Part shown: positions 1-8,797 of the stretch, piece after piece
Numbering within the stretch: position 1 is the first letter of the stretch
Layout: every line of letters starts with the position of its first letter
DNA from: Phycisphaerae bacterium
GTDB lineage: Bacteria > Planctomycetota > Phycisphaerae > UBA1845 > Fen-1342
Direction: 5' to 3'
NCBI GenBank assembly: GCA_030612705.1
Contig: JAUWNI010000011.1
Location: 1 to 51,052 of the forward strand
DNA length: 51,052 nt
Notes under the pieces: generated by a model
The model's database searches: none
The model's input: the letters and a program-made list of their open reading frames with translations, nothing else
Told to the model about the DNA's origin: nothing
Translations under genes and position numbers: made by a program

Positions 1-312
1 ACATCCTATTTTATCACAACGGTCGGCCGAAGCGGCGTTTTTTTCAACGATATGTCGATTCGTCCACGGCGGGCGGCCGAGCCGCGGCCGGGACTGAGCC
101 GCGTAATCAGAGCCCGAAGCGTAAGCCCGTAGGGCAGGCCGCGGACCGTAGAGCCAACTTGCTATTCGAATGGGGCGTCGCCAACTGGGAACGTCTCGCA
201 CGCAAGAATGCGAGGCCTGCCTTCGCGTGCTTCTTCTGCGATAGAGCCGGGCCGTCCCCGGCCCGGAAATCCGGCGTGAGGACACGCCGGCTCTATTCGA
301 GCCCATTCCCTC
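1..312. other. Gene-free left edge with a palindromic repeat
   Basis: I see no convincing gene here. Positions 241-300 hold nested palindromes (gccgggccgtccccggcccgg followed by cggcgtgaggacacgccgg) of the same dispersed kind seen at 10.3 kb. Positions 100-145 carry a 'gcccgaagcgtaagcccg' phrase related to the repeats at 25.05 kb and 42.78 kb. The forward open frame that crosses into the next gene is a compositional shadow of the GC-rich dockerin-coding DNA. Confidence 0.6.
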
Positions 313-2136
313 TTATGGGCAGGTCGTCCCATACACACTCAGCAGCGCCGCCAGGTCGGACAGGTCGACGTCGCCGTCGGCGTCGATGTCGCCGTCTTCA
401 TAGGTCGCGCCGGCGGTCGTTCCATAATTGGCGAGGAGCTGTGCCAGGTCGGCCAGGTCGATGTCGTTGTCGCCGTCGAGGTCGCCGAGGCATTCACACT
501 CGTCGGGGATTCCGTTGTTGTTGATGTCCTGGCTGGTGCCGTCGGCGATGTCGCATTCGTCGAGAATGTCGTTATCGTTGCAATCCGAGCACCAGGGGCT
601 GCCGTCGCAGTCGGCGAGGTCGTCCGTGTCGTCGATGCCATTGTCGTTGCAGTCGGTAAAGCTGAAGTTCAGGGCGACGTATGCGTCGACGATGCCGTAG
701 CCGCGAACGTAAAGCGGGTCATACGTTCCATTGGCCACATAGTCCTGGGCCGTGTAGAAGAGCTGGCCGCGCATCCGGTTCACCGACCATTCCGGGTGAG
801 CGCCCGATAAGCACGCCACGGCACCGGCCACCAGCGGGGTCGAAAGCGACGTCCCGCTGGCATAGCAATAACCGCTCGGCTCGTAGGGCCAGACCGTGAT
901 CGTGTCCACGCCCTGGGCGAGCAACTCCGGCTTGACCCGGCCGTCGGCGGTCGGACCGTCCGAGCTGAAGCCCGCGATGTAGTCCCAGGCATCCACCGCG
1001 CCGCATGAAATCACCTGAAACGCGTCGGACGGCGCGATCAGGTGCGACGTGCCCGGGTTGCTATCGTGATATTCATTGCCGGCCGCCGTGCAGCACACCA
1101 GACCGTTGGCCGTGGCGGTATTGACGGCGATAGTGGTGACGGCGGTTTGGCCGTCGAGGTCGCCCTGCGTGTACCAGTCGATATAGCCGAGGGAGGAAGT
1201 TGCCAGGTCGGCGCCGTTCGCTTCGATGAACTCCAGGCCGGCAACGTAGTAGTCTTCCTCGGCCGGATACTCGTCGGTGACGTCTTCGGTTTTGGCCAGG
1301 ACGAACGAAGCGTTGTACGCCGACCCGACGTATGTATCGGGGTGGTAAGCTCCGAGCGTACCCAGGATAAGCGTGCCGTGGACATGCTGATCCGGGTCAT
1401 CGCCGTACTCGTAGCTCGTATCGCCGTCGTTGTCCAGAAAATCCCACTCGGCCAGTACGTTGAGCGCGTGCCCCGAATAATTGAACGCCTCGTGGCTCCG
1501 CTCGAAGCCCGTGTCGAGTATGCCGATCACGACGCCCTGACCCGTATACCCGGCGTCGTGGACGGCGATCAGGTTCATCTGCTCCAACTGCTCTTCAGCA
1601 TACCCGTAAAACCCGCGTCCCGGCCCGCGCGGGCCGTTCCCGAACGCTATCGGGTCCGGCTCGATCAGCCGCGAGCGGAGCACCGGCTGCAACTGCCTGA
1701 CAAACGGCAGCTCGGCAATCGCTTCCAGCCGTGCCTGGTCGGCGAGCACGCTTACCGCGTTGACCCACCGGCTGGTTGTCCGCTGTTGTGCCCCGGTCGT
1801 CGTTACCGCGTCAATGTACAATTGCGCGACGGGAAGATCGCGCTCGTCGAAAAGGCCCGGGGCCGTGCGGCGCAGTCGGCGACGCTCGATCGCACGGGGG
1901 TTGTACCGCGAAGCCACCTGCTCAAGCGCGTCGGCATAAGCTTCGCGCGAGTCGATACCCTTGTCAGTGAAAAGTACCCACGCTCTCACCGGTCCGCCCG
2001 TTTCGTCGAGCAGCCGCGTCAACGTTGCGTGCAGTTTCGAGCCCCGCTGTGCCCGCGATGAGTCCGCGGTAACCAGACAACTCACGATAAACAGCGTCAT
2101 CAGGCTGGAAATAAGCCCCTTTCGACGTGTTGACAT
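313..2136 (-). CDS. Secreted subtilisin-like serine protease (S8) with dockerin-like C-terminus
   Basis: A 607-residue exported protease. The ATG at 2136 was chosen because AAGGAGGTGG lies just upstream; an in-frame ATG 33 bases earlier has no such site. Residues 1-30 look like a signal peptide. Residues 40-160 resemble an inhibitor-like propeptide. The peptidase S8 domain follows, with the triad visible as Asp208 (ILDTGF), His253 (HVHGT) and Ser430 (GTSLSTP) and the oxyanion Asn in AAGNE near 354. After residue 495 come Asp/Asn/Cys-rich loops (CNDNGIDD, CNDNDILDEC) like thrombospondin type 3 segments, then a tandem dockerin-like Ca-binding module (about 550-604). By family it hydrolyses extracellular proteins; the substrate is unknown. 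It is the last gene on this strand at the left edge, downstream of an unrelated dockerin-tailed protein with its own start signals. All catalytic residues are present, so activity is likely. Confidence 0.9.
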   Translation of the reverse strand: MSTRRKGLISSLMTLFIVSCLVTADSSRAQRGSKLHATLTRLLDETGGPVRAWVLFTDKGIDSREAYADALEQVASRYNPRAIERRRLRRTAPGLFDERDLPVAQLYIDAVTTTGAQQRTTSRWVNAVSVLADQARLEAIAELPFVRQLQPVLRSRLIEPDPIAFGNGPRGPGRGFYGYAEEQLEQMNLIAVHDAGYTGQGVVIGILDTGFERSHEAFNYSGHALNVLAEWDFLDNDGDTSYEYGDDPDQHVHGTLILGTLGAYHPDTYVGSAYNASFVLAKTEDVTDEYPAEEDYYVAGLEFIEANGADLATSSLGYIDWYTQGDLDGQTAVTTIAVNTATANGLVCCTAAGNEYHDSNPGTSHLIAPSDAFQVISCGAVDAWDYIAGFSSDGPTADGRVKPELLAQGVDTITVWPYEPSGYCYASGTSLSTPLVAGAVACLSGAHPEWSVNRMRGQLFYTAQDYVANGTYDPLYVRGYGIVDAYVALNFSFTDCNDNGIDDTDDLADCDGSPWCSDCNDNDILDECDIADGTSQDINNNGIPDECECLGDLDGDNDIDLADLAQLLANYGTTAGATYEDGDIDADGDVDLSDLAALLSVYGTTCP

Positions 2137-2216
2137 TTTCCCACCTCCTTGGTTCTGAAGTACTCCCAAATCAGCGCGCGCGCGTGATGGGCGTACTTCG
2201 ACTAATCAATACTTGT

Positions 2217-2228
2217 GCAATTATATCA
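2217..2228 (-). promoter_or_regulatory. Putative extended -10 promoter for the S8 protease
   Basis: Reading leftward, TGATATAAT (a perfect TATAAT at 2225-2220 preceded by TGn) lies about 80 bases upstream of the protease start. No good -35 hexamer is visible at the usual spacing, which fits an extended -10 promoter. Confidence 0.4.
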
Positions 2229-2346
2229 CGATTGAATTGTCCCATGCGTACTAAATAACCATGCGCGATGCCGCGCCGCGATTTATCGGGCTACAACCCA
2301 AGCGCGGCAACAAAGGTCCCTCTTCATTTACGCGTTCAGGCCGCTA

Positions 2347-4854
2347 TCAACACGTTGTCCCGTACACGGCCAGCAGCTCTGCCAGGTCGGACAAATCGAC
2401 GTCGCCGTCGCCGTCGAGGTCGCCGTCCTCGCGTACCGCGCCGCTGGTCAAGCCGTAATTGGCAAGTAGCTGCGCCAGGTCGGCCAGATCGATGTCGCGA
2501 TCCGCGTCGAGGTCGGCTACGCAGCCGAACTGAACCAGGTCGACACCGTCGGGATTCGGCTGCCCCACCACGGCCACGCCCAGCCAGTTGTCGAAGGCCA
2601 TGTGCGTCGGCGAGGCGGTCAGCGGCGTGCTGTCGACAAACGCCGACGTCGGCCCCGTCGCGGCAATACGGTGCAGCTCGCTCTCGGTCGACGCCGCGTA
2701 CAGTGTGCCGTCCGTCCAGGACAGATACGTCTCGGCCGGCGAGCCGCTGCCAAAGAGCAGCGTTTGTACGAACGTGTTGGTCGAGGTATCCAGCACGCGG
2801 ATACTGTCATTCTGCCCCTGATTGGCGACGTAGACGTACGAACCCAAGCCGTCCACGTTCACCATGACGGGGTAGTCCATGTTTCCGACGTTCGTGATCA
2901 GGTTCGAGTTCGCCCCGTCCACCTCGACGACCGAGAGGTTGTCGCTGAACACATTGGTCACGTATGCCCGGGTGTCGTCGGGCGAAAACGCCACGCGAAT
3001 GGGGAAGTCACCCACCGGCACCGAAGCGACCCGCGTGAACGTTGTCGTATCGAACAAATTCAGCCGATCGTCGAAGCTGGCGCACACCGCCAGGATGGAG
3101 CCGTCGTGACTCAGCTCGATGCCGCTGAGGTGCGTGCCCACCGAGCCGGTCTCGCCGGCGCTCGGTTCGGCCACGATGCTGCTGTTTGCTCCGTCAAGAT
3201 GGATGAAGCTGATTCGGTCGCCGCTGGCAACGTTCAGGACGTACGCGTACTGCCCGTCCGGCGAAATCCGCACGCGCATCGGCCGGCGATAGATGTACAG
3301 CGACTTTACGACGGTGTCCGTCGAGAGATCGACGACGCGGACGTAGTTGGCGTCGGCGGCGCAGACGACGGCATAGGCGTTGTCGGGCGTGAATGCGGCC
3401 TCGTAGGCCCGGTCGCCGACGTCAACATAAGAGCGGACGGAGCGGGTGTTCATGTCGATAATCGAGATGTTGCGCGAGGTAAGGTTGCAGGTAATCGCCA
3501 GCCGCCCGTCGGCCGAGACCGCCACGTTTCGCGGCGCGTCGCCTTCGGGGACGGGACCGCTGAGCGAGTAGCCTTCGAAGTGCCCGGAAGAACCGTTGAT
3601 GTTGTAGAGCTGGACATCCTCGCGGAAGCGGTTGTTCAGCGCGACGGCCCGGTACTCGGTCGGGCTCGTCGCCGACTCGGCGCACGCCGCGAACGTCATC
3701 GTCTTCACGATCGACTGCGTGGCGATGTCGATCACGCGCGCGTTGTAGTTCGATACGAACGCGTATAGCCCGTCGAACGACAGTTCGATGTCGCCCACCA
3801 CGCCGGTGTATAGTGTCGCCGTGCGGGCTCCGGTGGTCAGGTTCGTGAAGATGGTGTTGTTGCTGATTGCCGCCAGGGCGTGCGTTTTGTCAGGCGTGAG
3901 ACGGACGATCTGGTTTTGAAGCGCGTCGCCCGTGGAGAACGAGTCCGTGACGGTGAGCGTTGTCAGGTCGATCGTCGTCAGCATGCCCGGATTCGTCTCG
4001 TGCGAGACGACCGCCAGCGTGCTGTCATTGCTGATGTCCACGGCGCGCGGGCCCGCCGAGACCGGGAGCAATGCCAACTCGGCACCAGTCGCGCGGTCAT
4101 AGATCGCGACCTGATCGTTTCCCCCATCCGGGAGAACGATCTTCGTCCCGTCCGGCGACAACGCGAACTTCGTGAAGATGTTTCCGAATATAACCGGTTC
4201 GGGAGTGGAGAACCAACCGATGACGCCCTGCGGGGTGCTGTCGAACGTCAACACCTCGGACTGCGCGTCAAGATCGATGATCGAGAACGTCGAGCTCACG
4301 GCATCGTTGATTACGCCCACGACCGCGAAGCTGCTGTCCGGCGTGACGGCGACGCGAAACGGCTGCTCGCCGGTGATCGGAACGTTGGCGATCAGCGTCC
4401 GCGTCGCGATATCGATCACCGACACATCGTTGCTGAACACGTTCGGCACGACCGCATAACGGTTGTCGGGCGTGACCGCCACGTGCACCGGGAAGTCGCC
4501 GACCGTCACCGTGTCCGTGATCGTCTGCGTCGCGACATCGAAGAACATCACGTTGTCCGTGTCGCGATTGGCGATGACGGCGGCGGTGCCGTCGGCCGTA
4601 AACGTCACCTCGCGCGGCATGTCGCCTTCCGGATCGTCGTTGACCGTCAGGTATTCGCTGCTGAGCCGGGGGCCACTGATGCCGGCCGATGGAAACGCCC
4701 GCATGTCAATCGATTCGGGGCTCGCCCAGACCACGTTCTGGAGCCCGGGTTCGCCATCGCTCGAAACCGTCTCTGAATTTGGATCGCCGACCGCCGGGCC
4801 AACTGTCCAGATAAAGATGCAAACACTTGCAACTACGCTTGTCGATCGTCTCAT
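2347..4854 (-). CDS. Secreted YVTN-type beta-propeller protein with dockerin-like C-terminus
   Basis: An 835-residue exported protein. The ATG at 4854 follows GGAGGTAAGAAGCTC, so the longer open frame upstream is not used. Residues 1-25 form a signal peptide. The body consists of many repeats of about 40-45 residues in the style 'D..T.TV...V.VGD.P..VAVTPD..YAVV.N', as in the YVTN/lactonase-like beta-propeller family; perhaps two seven-bladed propellers are present. The last 55 residues are a two-loop dockerin-like module nearly identical to the one on the protease just downstream. Such propellers usually act as extracellular binding scaffolds, and I see no catalytic signature. The gene lies 178 bases upstream of the protease, whose promoter appears separate. 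Blade number and ligand cannot be decided by eye. Confidence 0.85.
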   Translation of the reverse strand: MRRSTSVVASVCIFIWTVGPAVGDPNSETVSSDGEPGLQNVVWASPESIDMRAFPSAGISGPRLSSEYLTVNDDPEGDMPREVTFTADGTAAVIANRDTDNVMFFDVATQTITDTVTVGDFPVHVAVTPDNRYAVVPNVFSNDVSVIDIATRTLIANVPITGEQPFRVAVTPDSSFAVVGVINDAVSSTFSIIDLDAQSEVLTFDSTPQGVIGWFSTPEPVIFGNIFTKFALSPDGTKIVLPDGGNDQVAIYDRATGAELALLPVSAGPRAVDISNDSTLAVVSHETNPGMLTTIDLTTLTVTDSFSTGDALQNQIVRLTPDKTHALAAISNNTIFTNLTTGARTATLYTGVVGDIELSFDGLYAFVSNYNARVIDIATQSIVKTMTFAACAESATSPTEYRAVALNNRFREDVQLYNINGSSGHFEGYSLSGPVPEGDAPRNVAVSADGRLAITCNLTSRNISIIDMNTRSVRSYVDVGDRAYEAAFTPDNAYAVVCAADANYVRVVDLSTDTVVKSLYIYRRPMRVRISPDGQYAYVLNVASGDRISFIHLDGANSSIVAEPSAGETGSVGTHLSGIELSHDGSILAVCASFDDRLNLFDTTTFTRVASVPVGDFPIRVAFSPDDTRAYVTNVFSDNLSVVEVDGANSNLITNVGNMDYPVMVNVDGLGSYVYVANQGQNDSIRVLDTSTNTFVQTLLFGSGSPAETYLSWTDGTLYAASTESELHRIAATGPTSAFVDSTPLTASPTHMAFDNWLGVAVVGQPNPDGVDLVQFGCVADLDADRDIDLADLAQLLANYGLTSGAVREDGDLDGDGDVDLSDLAELLAVYGTTC

Positions 4855-5113
4855 GAGCTTCTTACCTCCGTCGTGTGCAATGACATTCCGTAAACCATTA
4901 ATGACCAAGTGATATGGAAACATCCGCCCGCGAAAGGACGAGGCCGTTCGCAGACTTCCACGATAGGAAATCTTCCCCCGCCCTGTCAAACACAATGTTG
5001 CTCACTTTGCCCGAAAGACGAGGTTGTACCTCGACTTCCGAAGTCGAAGATCCACGCTAATGTGTTTGCGGGGGCTTTCGTAATTCGTAGACCGTGTGCG
5101 ACGTGAAAAACTC

Positions 5114-5950
5114 TCATAAACCCGGCACGCGCGTAAAAATGCGCGTGCAACGCGCCGCCCGCGACCCGCCGAAACCTACCATTTCCGCACGCTCGATCGT
5201 GAGCCCCACCCGGCGGCAGATTCGCTCAAATCGGGCGATCGTCAGCCGATTCACCTGGGGGAGTTCATCCAATTCCCGCCACTTGTTCGGCTTCTTGTTC
5301 CCGTTCTCATCCAGATCCCAGTGTTTGGGCACGAACTCCGGCGAGTCGTAGATCCGCGCGCATGTGTCGATCAGCACGCGTTCCGAGAAGAACACGTGTG
5401 CCCACGGGATCGGTGCCAGACTGTTGATGTGTGGACCGTACGGGTTGAACCAGGGCACCCAATGAATGAGCACCCGCCCGCCGGGACGCAGCACATGCGA
5501 CCACTCCCGGATGATCGTCTCGTACTCCATCACGTGTTCGAGCACGTCGAAGCACAGGATCACGTCAACCGAATCGTCCGGCAGATCAATCGCGTGTTCG
5601 TTGCTTGCCGTGAGGAATCGCGGCTGAACCGCAAGTTCGAGCGAGCGTGCGCGGGCCTTGGCGGACTCGATCCGGTCCGAGTCGAGATCAATCCCGGTAA
5701 CGCCGCGCGCCCCCAGATTGGCGAGATAGGTGCATAATCCGCCGTGCCCGCAGCCGAAATCGAGCACATCCAGGTTAGTCAGGTCTGTCGAACGGAAGTA
5801 TGTCTTGTATTCCTTAACAAGCGTCGCGGCCCGGTGCTCTTCGTAGTCGGCTTTCCGCAATGACGCCGGATTAGCGCCCGCGTCGCCTGGCCGGCGCGCG
5901 CGGATCATGCGCCGGGCGATGCGAAAACAAAGCCAGCCGGGTAGTCCCAT
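5114..5950 (-). CDS. Class I SAM-dependent methyltransferase
   Basis: A 278-residue cytoplasmic enzyme of the Methyltransf_11/UbiE-like group. Motif I is VLDFGCGHGGLCTYL near residues 80-95, the acidic end of strand 2 is GIDLDSDRI, and motif III/IV appears as DVILCFDVLEHV. 'LRPGGRVLIHW' follows, as usual for this fold. The C-terminal third (WVPWFNPYGPHINSLAPIPWAHVFF) resembles methyltransferases from polysaccharide or glycolipid clusters, so a sugar or lipid substrate is possible but not shown. The start at 5950 is preceded by a weak AAAGGG; an in-frame start at 6004 would add 18 residues unlike the family. No partner gene is adjacent on this strand, and the rightward ferredoxin gene diverges from it. 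Confidence 0.8.
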   Translation of the reverse strand: MGLPGWLCFRIARRMIRARRPGDAGANPASLRKADYEEHRAATLVKEYKTYFRSTDLTNLDVLDFGCGHGGLCTYLANLGARGVTGIDLDSDRIESAKARARSLELAVQPRFLTASNEHAIDLPDDSVDVILCFDVLEHVMEYETIIREWSHVLRPGGRVLIHWVPWFNPYGPHINSLAPIPWAHVFFSERVLIDTCARIYDSPEFVPKHWDLDENGNKKPNKWRELDELPQVNRLTIARFERICRRVGLTIERAEMVGFGGSRAARCTRIFTRVPGL

Positions 5951-6159
5951 GAAAAGCCCTTTCGTTTCGTATGCCGCCCTCGGTTCAGAACCGACGGGGC
6001 ACACATTGTGTAAGGATAACGTCGCTACGGCCGGGTGGAACCCGTCCTATTAAAGCTTGACGCCGCGAAATAAAGCCGGTACCAAAACACGCGTGCTCGT
6101 GCTGTGCGCCCGGGCACATTGAGCGTGTAACCGAAACGTCATGCTTGTGAGCAAGTCCC

Positions 6160-6636
6160 ATGACCAAGATACTGGTACTCGATCCCGATTCGTGCACGAG
6201 TTGTCGCTTGTGCGAACTGGCCTGTTCCCAGCGTAACTTCGGCGTCTTTCGCCCATCACTCTCGCACATCCGGGTCGCGATCAACGCCGAGGACGCGTTT
6301 TACTTCCCGATGGTCTGCATACAGTGCGACGATGCGCCCTGTATTGAGGAATGTCCCACCGAAGCTCTCGTACGTGATCCCGATACAAACGCGGTCGTCG
6401 TCGTGGAGGAAAATTGCACCGAGTGCGGGCTCTGCGAGTCGGCCTGCCCGTACGGAGCGATCCGCGTCTTCGACGGCCGGGCACACAAGTGCGATCTTTG
6501 CGGCGGCGATCCGGAATGCGTGCGGTTCTGCGCCGCTGGAGCGCTGCGTTACGAGTCTGGGGAATCGTGGCCACGGGAGCAGCGCCAGGCCTACGCCGAA
6601 CAACTGCGCAACCTGGCCGAGGAGGTCAAGGCATGA
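6160..6636 (+). CDS. Polyferredoxin subunit paired with aldehyde ferredoxin oxidoreductase
   Basis: A 158-residue iron-sulfur protein with four cysteine groups: CTSCRLCELAC (13-23), CIQCDDAPCIEECP (about 53-66), CTECGLCESACP (about 87-98) and CDLCGGDPECVRFC (about 109-122). This is the HycB/AOR-associated four-cluster ferredoxin pattern, holding up to four [4Fe-4S] clusters. It most likely carries electrons between the downstream tungsten enzyme and the redox pool. Its TGA overlaps the next gene's ATG (ATGA), a strong sign of coupled translation and complex formation. No clear Shine-Dalgarno is seen. A TTGACG hexamer at 6057-6062 could be a -35 box, but the -10 at the right spacing is poor. 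Confidence 0.9.
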   Translation: MTKILVLDPDSCTSCRLCELACSQRNFGVFRPSLSHIRVAINAEDAFYFPMVCIQCDDAPCIEECPTEALVRDPDTNAVVVVEENCTECGLCESACPYGAIRVFDGRAHKCDLCGGDPECVRFCAAGALRYESGESWPREQRQAYAEQLRNLAEEVKA

Positions 6637-8432
6637 ACGCATACACGGGCAAAGTGCTGAGAGTCGACCTGGGTAGCCGAACCACGCGCGAAGAGCCGAT
6701 CGATCCGAAACTAGCCCGGGAGTTCATAGGTGGCAGAGGCCTGGCCTCCAAAATCTATTGCGACGAAGTCGATGCCGAGGTCGATCCGCTCGATGCCGAC
6801 AACAAGCTCATCTTCGCCACCGGATCGCTCACCGGCACGTCGGCCATGTGCGGCGGCCGGTTGATGGTCGTCACCAAGGGCGCGCTGACCGGGACAATCG
6901 CCTGCTCGAACGTCGGCGGGACGATCGGCCCCGAGCTTAAGTACGCCGGCTTCGACATGATCATCTTCGAAGGCAAAGCCGCCGAGCCGGTCGTTCTCGT
7001 GATCGACGACGGCAAGGTCGAGCTGCGTTCGGCGGTCGAGTTGTGGGGTAAAAACGTCCACGAAACCGAGGACGCCCTGCACGCGCAACTCGGCGCTGGT
7101 TTCAAGTTCATGAGCATCGGTCCGGCCGGTGAGAAGCTCGTACGCTTCGCCTGTGTCATGAACGACAAGGGCCGCGCCGCCGGCCGATCGGGCGTCGGTG
7201 CCGTCATGGGTTCCAAGAACCTCAAGGCCGTCGCCGTCCGCGGCACGGGCGGCGTGACCGTGGCGAAGCCGGAAGGATTTCGGACCGCCTGCCTCGACGC
7301 GCTCGACGTGCTGATGAAGGCGGAGATTACCGGCAAGCTTTTGCCGCAACTTGGGACCGCCGTGCTGGTCAACGTCATTAACGACAGCGGCATCTTCCCG
7401 GCTCGCAATTTCCAGCAGGGACAGTTCGACACCGCCGGAAAGATCAGCGGCGAGACGATTGTCGAGCAGATCCTCGTGCGGCGTCGGGCTTGCGTCGCCT
7501 GCCCGATCGCCTGCGGGCGGGTGACGGCGTTGCCGGACGGGAAGTTCACCGGGCGCGGCGACGGGCCGGAGTACGAAACCATCTGGGCGCTCGGTGCCGA
7601 CGTGGGCGTCGACGACCTCGCCGCCGTCACCAAGGCAAATTACATCTGCAACGAGCTCGGGATGGACACCATCACGGCCGGCGCGACGATCGCCTGCGCG
7701 ATGGAGCTGTTCGAGAACAGTGCGGTCTCGGAAAACGAAGTCGGCGGCCCGCTCCGCTTCGGCGACGCCGAGGCGGTGGTCAACATGATGACCAGGATCG
7801 GCAATCGGCGGGGCTTCGGCGACGTGTTGGCCGAAGGCGCGGCCCGCGTGGCCGACAAGTACGGCCGGCCCGATTTATTCATGGGCGTCAAGAAGCAGGA
7901 ATTTCCCGCCTACGACCCGCGCGGCACGCTCGGGATGGGGCTGCAATACGCCACCTCCAACCGTGGGGCCTGCCACGTGCGCGGCTATCTGATCGCCCCG
8001 GAAATCCTGGGGTTCCCGGTGAAGGCTGATCCGCACACCTCCGAGGGCAAGGCAGCGCTGACTATTCTTTTCCAGGACCTAACCGCCGTCATCGATTCGT
8101 CGGGTATCTGCCTGTTCACGGCGTTGGGCATGGGCGCTCCGGAATTGCTGGCCATGCTCAAGACGGGGACCGGTTTCGACTATGACATGGACGAGATGAT
8201 GCAGGCCGGCGAGCGCATCTGGAACCTCGAACGCCTGTTCAACCACCGCGCCGGCTTCAGCGGGAAGGACGATACGCTGCCCAAGCGTCTGCTGGACGAG
8301 CCGCTGACCGGCGGTCCGGCCAAGGGAAAAACCGTCCCGCTCGATAAGATGCTCACCGAGTACTACCGCCTTCGCGGCTGGGATGTTGAGGGCCGGCCAA
8401 CGCGGGAAAAACTGACCGCACTGGGACTGTGA
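6633..8432 (+). CDS. aor: Tungsten-dependent aldehyde ferredoxin oxidoreductase
   Basis: A 599-residue enzyme, the normal size for the AOR family, which oxidises aldehydes to acids (or the reverse) with a tungsto-bispterin cofactor and one [4Fe-4S] cluster. The N-terminal pterin-binding domain is recognisable (YTGKVLRVDL, FIGGRGLASKI, GSLTGTSAMCGGR). RAAGRSGVGAVMGSKNLKA at about 181-199 is a family signature. Cluster ligands are Cys287, Cys290 and Cys294 (CVACPIAC) with the distal Cys493 in DSSGICLF. The start is the ATG overlapping the ferredoxin stop; an upstream in-frame extension is shadow sequence. With the polyferredoxin it forms a two-gene unit. The substrate cannot be told. The family requires molybdopterin synthesis genes, not in this window. 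Confidence 0.93.
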   Translation: MNAYTGKVLRVDLGSRTTREEPIDPKLAREFIGGRGLASKIYCDEVDAEVDPLDADNKLIFATGSLTGTSAMCGGRLMVVTKGALTGTIACSNVGGTIGPELKYAGFDMIIFEGKAAEPVVLVIDDGKVELRSAVELWGKNVHETEDALHAQLGAGFKFMSIGPAGEKLVRFACVMNDKGRAAGRSGVGAVMGSKNLKAVAVRGTGGVTVAKPEGFRTACLDALDVLMKAEITGKLLPQLGTAVLVNVINDSGIFPARNFQQGQFDTAGKISGETIVEQILVRRRACVACPIACGRVTALPDGKFTGRGDGPEYETIWALGADVGVDDLAAVTKANYICNELGMDTITAGATIACAMELFENSAVSENEVGGPLRFGDAEAVVNMMTRIGNRRGFGDVLAEGAARVADKYGRPDLFMGVKKQEFPAYDPRGTLGMGLQYATSNRGACHVRGYLIAPEILGFPVKADPHTSEGKAALTILFQDLTAVIDSSGICLFTALGMGAPELLAMLKTGTGFDYDMDEMMQAGERIWNLERLFNHRAGFSGKDDTLPKRLLDEPLTGGPAKGKTVPLDKMLTEYYRLRGWDVEGRPTREKLTALGL

Positions 8433-8797
8433 ATGGGTAGGGTTCGCTATGCTGACGTACGTGTTTAGCATGTGCCTCGAGAGTCCCGAAGGGACGGAAG
8501 ATAATAGCCCAGGGCGTGAGCCCTGGGGTAAGGGAGCGATTTGTGTCGAAAGCCCCGGAGGGGCGACAGGAACGCGGCGCGTGTCGGGAACTCTCTATCG
8601 CCCTTCCAGGGCTCTCATCACCGAACGTCACACTCTCCGGGGGCTCACGCCCTCGGCTACTGACTATCGCCCCTCACGGGGCTGCAACGCTAGACACGTA
8701 CTACACCCCCGGTTACTAGCTGCCGCCCATCCGGAGTTGATACGCTAAACACGTATGTGCGGACCGTTTATGCCGTGTGACCCGCAGGAGCTTCGTA
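8433..8797. repeat. MITE-like intergenic block of about 300 bp with inverted ends and internal palindromes
   Basis: The region between the aldehyde oxidoreductase and MttB-like genes holds no gene. TACGTGTTTAGC at 8458-8469 recurs inverted as GCTAAACACGTA at 8744-8755, with a degenerate third copy near 8691-8703. Between them are stacked palindromic phrases such as agtcccgaagggacgg, cccagggcgtgagccctggg, agccccggaggggcg and cgcccctcacggggc. The block looks like a non-autonomous repeat composite. No transposase is present. Confidence 0.6.

Noticed and set aside
159-524. Forward open frame at the left edge
   Set aside because: It lies antisense to the dockerin-coding end of the protease gene, is Arg/Pro/Ser-rich and has no ribosome site; a shadow frame.
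1042-2061. 339-codon frame antisense to the S8 protease
   Set aside because: GC-skewed mirror of a well-supported gene with all three catalytic motifs on the other strand.
8777-8797. GTG at 8777 as start of the MttB-like gene
   Set aside because: It has no ribosome site, whereas ATG 8798 follows AGGAG at proper distance.
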